Source of the DNA: Halospina sp040196175
GTDB lineage: Bacteria > Pseudomonadota > Gammaproteobacteria > Pseudomonadales > Oleiphilaceae
DNA: 64,000 nt
NCBI RefSeq assembly: GCF_040196175.1
Contig: NZ_JBEFNF010000009.1
Span: 67,077 to 131,076, forward strand
Direction of reading: 5' to 3'
A program made the position numbers and the translations under genes. This document shows, piece after piece, positions 63,110-64,000 of the stretch. Below the pieces are notes generated by a model that worked only from the letters and a program-made list of their open reading frames with translations, searched no databases and was not told where the DNA came from. Position 1 is the stretch's first letter, and every line of letters starts with the position of its first letter.

Positions 63110-63861
63110 ACCTGACTCCTCGCCAGAATTGGTTTCAGCTGTTCCCAGAGCGTTCGTTTGTAAGACGGCTCGGACAGCAGATCCTCAATAGAATAAGCTG
63201 TGGAAAGGGCTACCGCCTGACCCTGCGAGCCGATTGCTCCTGCCAGGGTGCTATTCCGTCCTGCCCCAAGAAGAATCCAATGCTGCGATATCGAGGGCCG
63301 CACCAAGCGCTCAACCACCTGATTAAAAGCGCCAAAGTTATTGCCTGGGAGCTCAGGATTGTCGAAAGGTGGCCAACGCACCACAACCGCATCAGCCTCC
63401 ACCCCAGCACCCAGGGCCCGGAGGATGTTACGCCCAAGCCGGTTCCGAGCGTCATGGGGCAATTGCCCGGTAATGGCAGCCAAAAGACTGAACCTTTCGC
63501 TGTGCCAGACCATGGCATTTAATGGCGTAAGGCTGGGCTGCGCGGTATCTGACTCTACCTCAGTTTCTGGGGCTGGGTCAGCGTCTGTAGCTGGCTCAAC
63601 TTGCGGCTGCGCTCTTTGAGCGCTTGCTTGTGGCCCGAGTGCCTGGCGCACGGCGTCCAGAGAAGTGCCCTGATTGCGTTTTTTAACCTGCGGAGACGAT
63701 TTTGACGGACTCTCGAGGGCCTGATTGTCACCGGCATCCATTGGAGCCACAGGCTCAGCAGGAGATCGCGGAGAGGGTGCGGCGCCTGGCAGCGGCCAGC
63801 GGGCGCACCAGGGCTCAATACCCAGTGTGGTCAGATAATAGCGGCGCAAATGTTCATCCAT
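63106..63861 (-). CDS. holD: HolD-like protein (DNA polymerase III psi subunit family)
   Basis: A 251-residue protein whose ends resemble E. coli HolD (137 residues): near the N-terminus YYLTTLGIEPWCARWPLPG against the LGI..W..R motif that binds chi or the clamp loader, and near the end SYKRTLWEQLKPIL. Between about 40 and 120 lies a Pro/Ala/Gln/Glu-rich linker absent from E. coli. It stands immediately upstream of rimI, as holD does in E. coli, which is the main support. Start at 63861 is uncertain; an ATG at 63870 overlaps a TATAAT. If correct, mRNA from that -10 would be leaderless. Confidence 0.65.
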   Translation of the reverse strand: MDEHLRRYYLTTLGIEPWCARWPLPGAAPSPRSPAEPVAPMDAGDNQALESPSKSSPQVKKRNQGTSLDAVRQALGPQASAQRAQPQVEPATDADPAPETEVESDTAQPSLTPLNAMVWHSERFSLLAAITGQLPHDARNRLGRNILRALGAGVEADAVVVRWPPFDNPELPGNNFGAFNQVVERLVRPSISQHWILLGAGRNSTLAGAIGSQGQAVALSTAYSIEDLLSEPSYKRTLWEQLKPILARSQV

Positions 63862-63868
63862 GGCTACC

Positions 63869-63874
63869 ATTATA
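63869..63874 (-). promoter_or_regulatory. Possible -10 element of the HolD-like gene
   Basis: A perfect TATAAT lies 7 nt before the ATG at 63861 and 5 nt after the rrn terminator T-run. No good -35 is available, since the terminator stem occupies that place. Confidence 0.35.
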
Positions 63875-63879
63875 CACAC

Positions 63880-63913
63880 AAAAAAGCCCCGCGCGGAGTT
63901 GCCGGCGGGGCTT
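63880..63913 (-). terminator. Terminator of the rRNA operon
   Basis: AAGCCCCGC and GCGGGGCTT form a 9-bp stem with a 12-nt loop, followed by TTTTTT on the minus strand, just after the 5S rRNA. A strong Rho-independent terminator. Confidence 0.92.
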
Positions 63914-63921
63914 GGGTGTAG

Positions 63922-64000
63922 GGGCCTGACGATGACCTACTCTCGCATGGGATCTCCCACACTACCATCGGCGCTGAGTCGTTTCACTTCTGAGTTCGGC
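63922..64000 (-). rRNA. rrf: 5S rRNA, 3' part
   Basis: The minus strand reads GCCGAACTCAGAAGTGAAAC, GCGCCGATGGTAGTGTGGG and CCATGCGAGAGTAGG, the conserved second half of 5S rRNA; the 5' half and the rest of the operon lie beyond the window edge. The 3' end is estimated from the match to E. coli and lies a few bases before the terminator. Confidence 0.95.

Overview
The window is an ordinary, tightly packed chromosomal segment of a gammaproteobacterium, with about 66 protein genes, RNase P RNA and the 3' part of a 5S rRNA. Gene order supports the assignment: rsmI-lpoA-yraN-diaA, rplM-rpsI-petABC-sspAB, holD-rimI-prfC, rlpA-mltB-rodA-mrdA-rlmH-rsfS-nadD-proA, and a complete dcw cluster with lpxC at its end. 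A PPi-type phosphofructokinase, a PmtA-type phospholipid methyltransferase and DciA instead of DnaC point away from the enterics, perhaps to a Chromatiales/Ectothiorhodospiraceae-like lineage; this is inference. I saw no insertion sequence, prophage, CRISPR array or tRNA.

Layout. 1-4.6 kb: mpl (cut by the edge), pfp, a small orphan, glutaredoxin, an ABC1-family kinase-like protein, lipB and ybeD. 4.6-13.4 kb (minus strand): a peptidoglycan elongation and remodelling block (dacA, rlpA, mltB, rodA, mrdA), running into rlmH, rsfS, nadD and proA. 13.5-21.6 kb is the most accessory-like part: a two-gene operon of membrane proteins with degenerate GGDEF domains, a LON-domain protein, pmtA, an orphan gene, a DMT transporter, a thioesterase, then folA-thyA-lgt and a TauE-like permease. 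21.7-25 kb (plus strand): xseB-ispA and dxs. 25-32.2 kb (minus strand): ribA, moaC, a MutT-ThiE fusion, argJ, secA and an M23 peptidase; dciA follows on the plus strand.

32.8-50.7 kb (minus strand): lpxC and the dcw cluster in the order mraZ-rsmH-ftsL-ftsI-murE-murF-mraY-murD-ftsW-murG-murC-ddl-ftsQ-ftsA-ftsZ, mostly with 1-14 nt overlaps. murB is absent from it. 51-55.2 kb: rnpB, rsmI, then lpoA-yraN-diaA. 55.2-60 kb: sspB, sspA, petCBA, rpsI and rplM. 60-64 kb: a TatD-family gene, prfC, rimI, a HolD-like gene, the rrn terminator and the 5S rRNA.

The genes work together mainly in wall synthesis and division: precursors (murC-F, ddl, mraY, murG, mpl), polymerases (rodA/mrdA, ftsW/ftsI), their activator (lpoA) and wall hydrolases (dacA, mltB, rlpA, M23). 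The rest is housekeeping. No clearly new biological system was found. The best leads are regulatory or small: seven GTGG boxes at about 10-bp spacing in the mraZ leader, a nested palindrome with a CRP-like core upstream of dciA, the paired degenerate GGDEF proteins, and a possible leaderless start of the HolD-like gene next to the rrn terminator.
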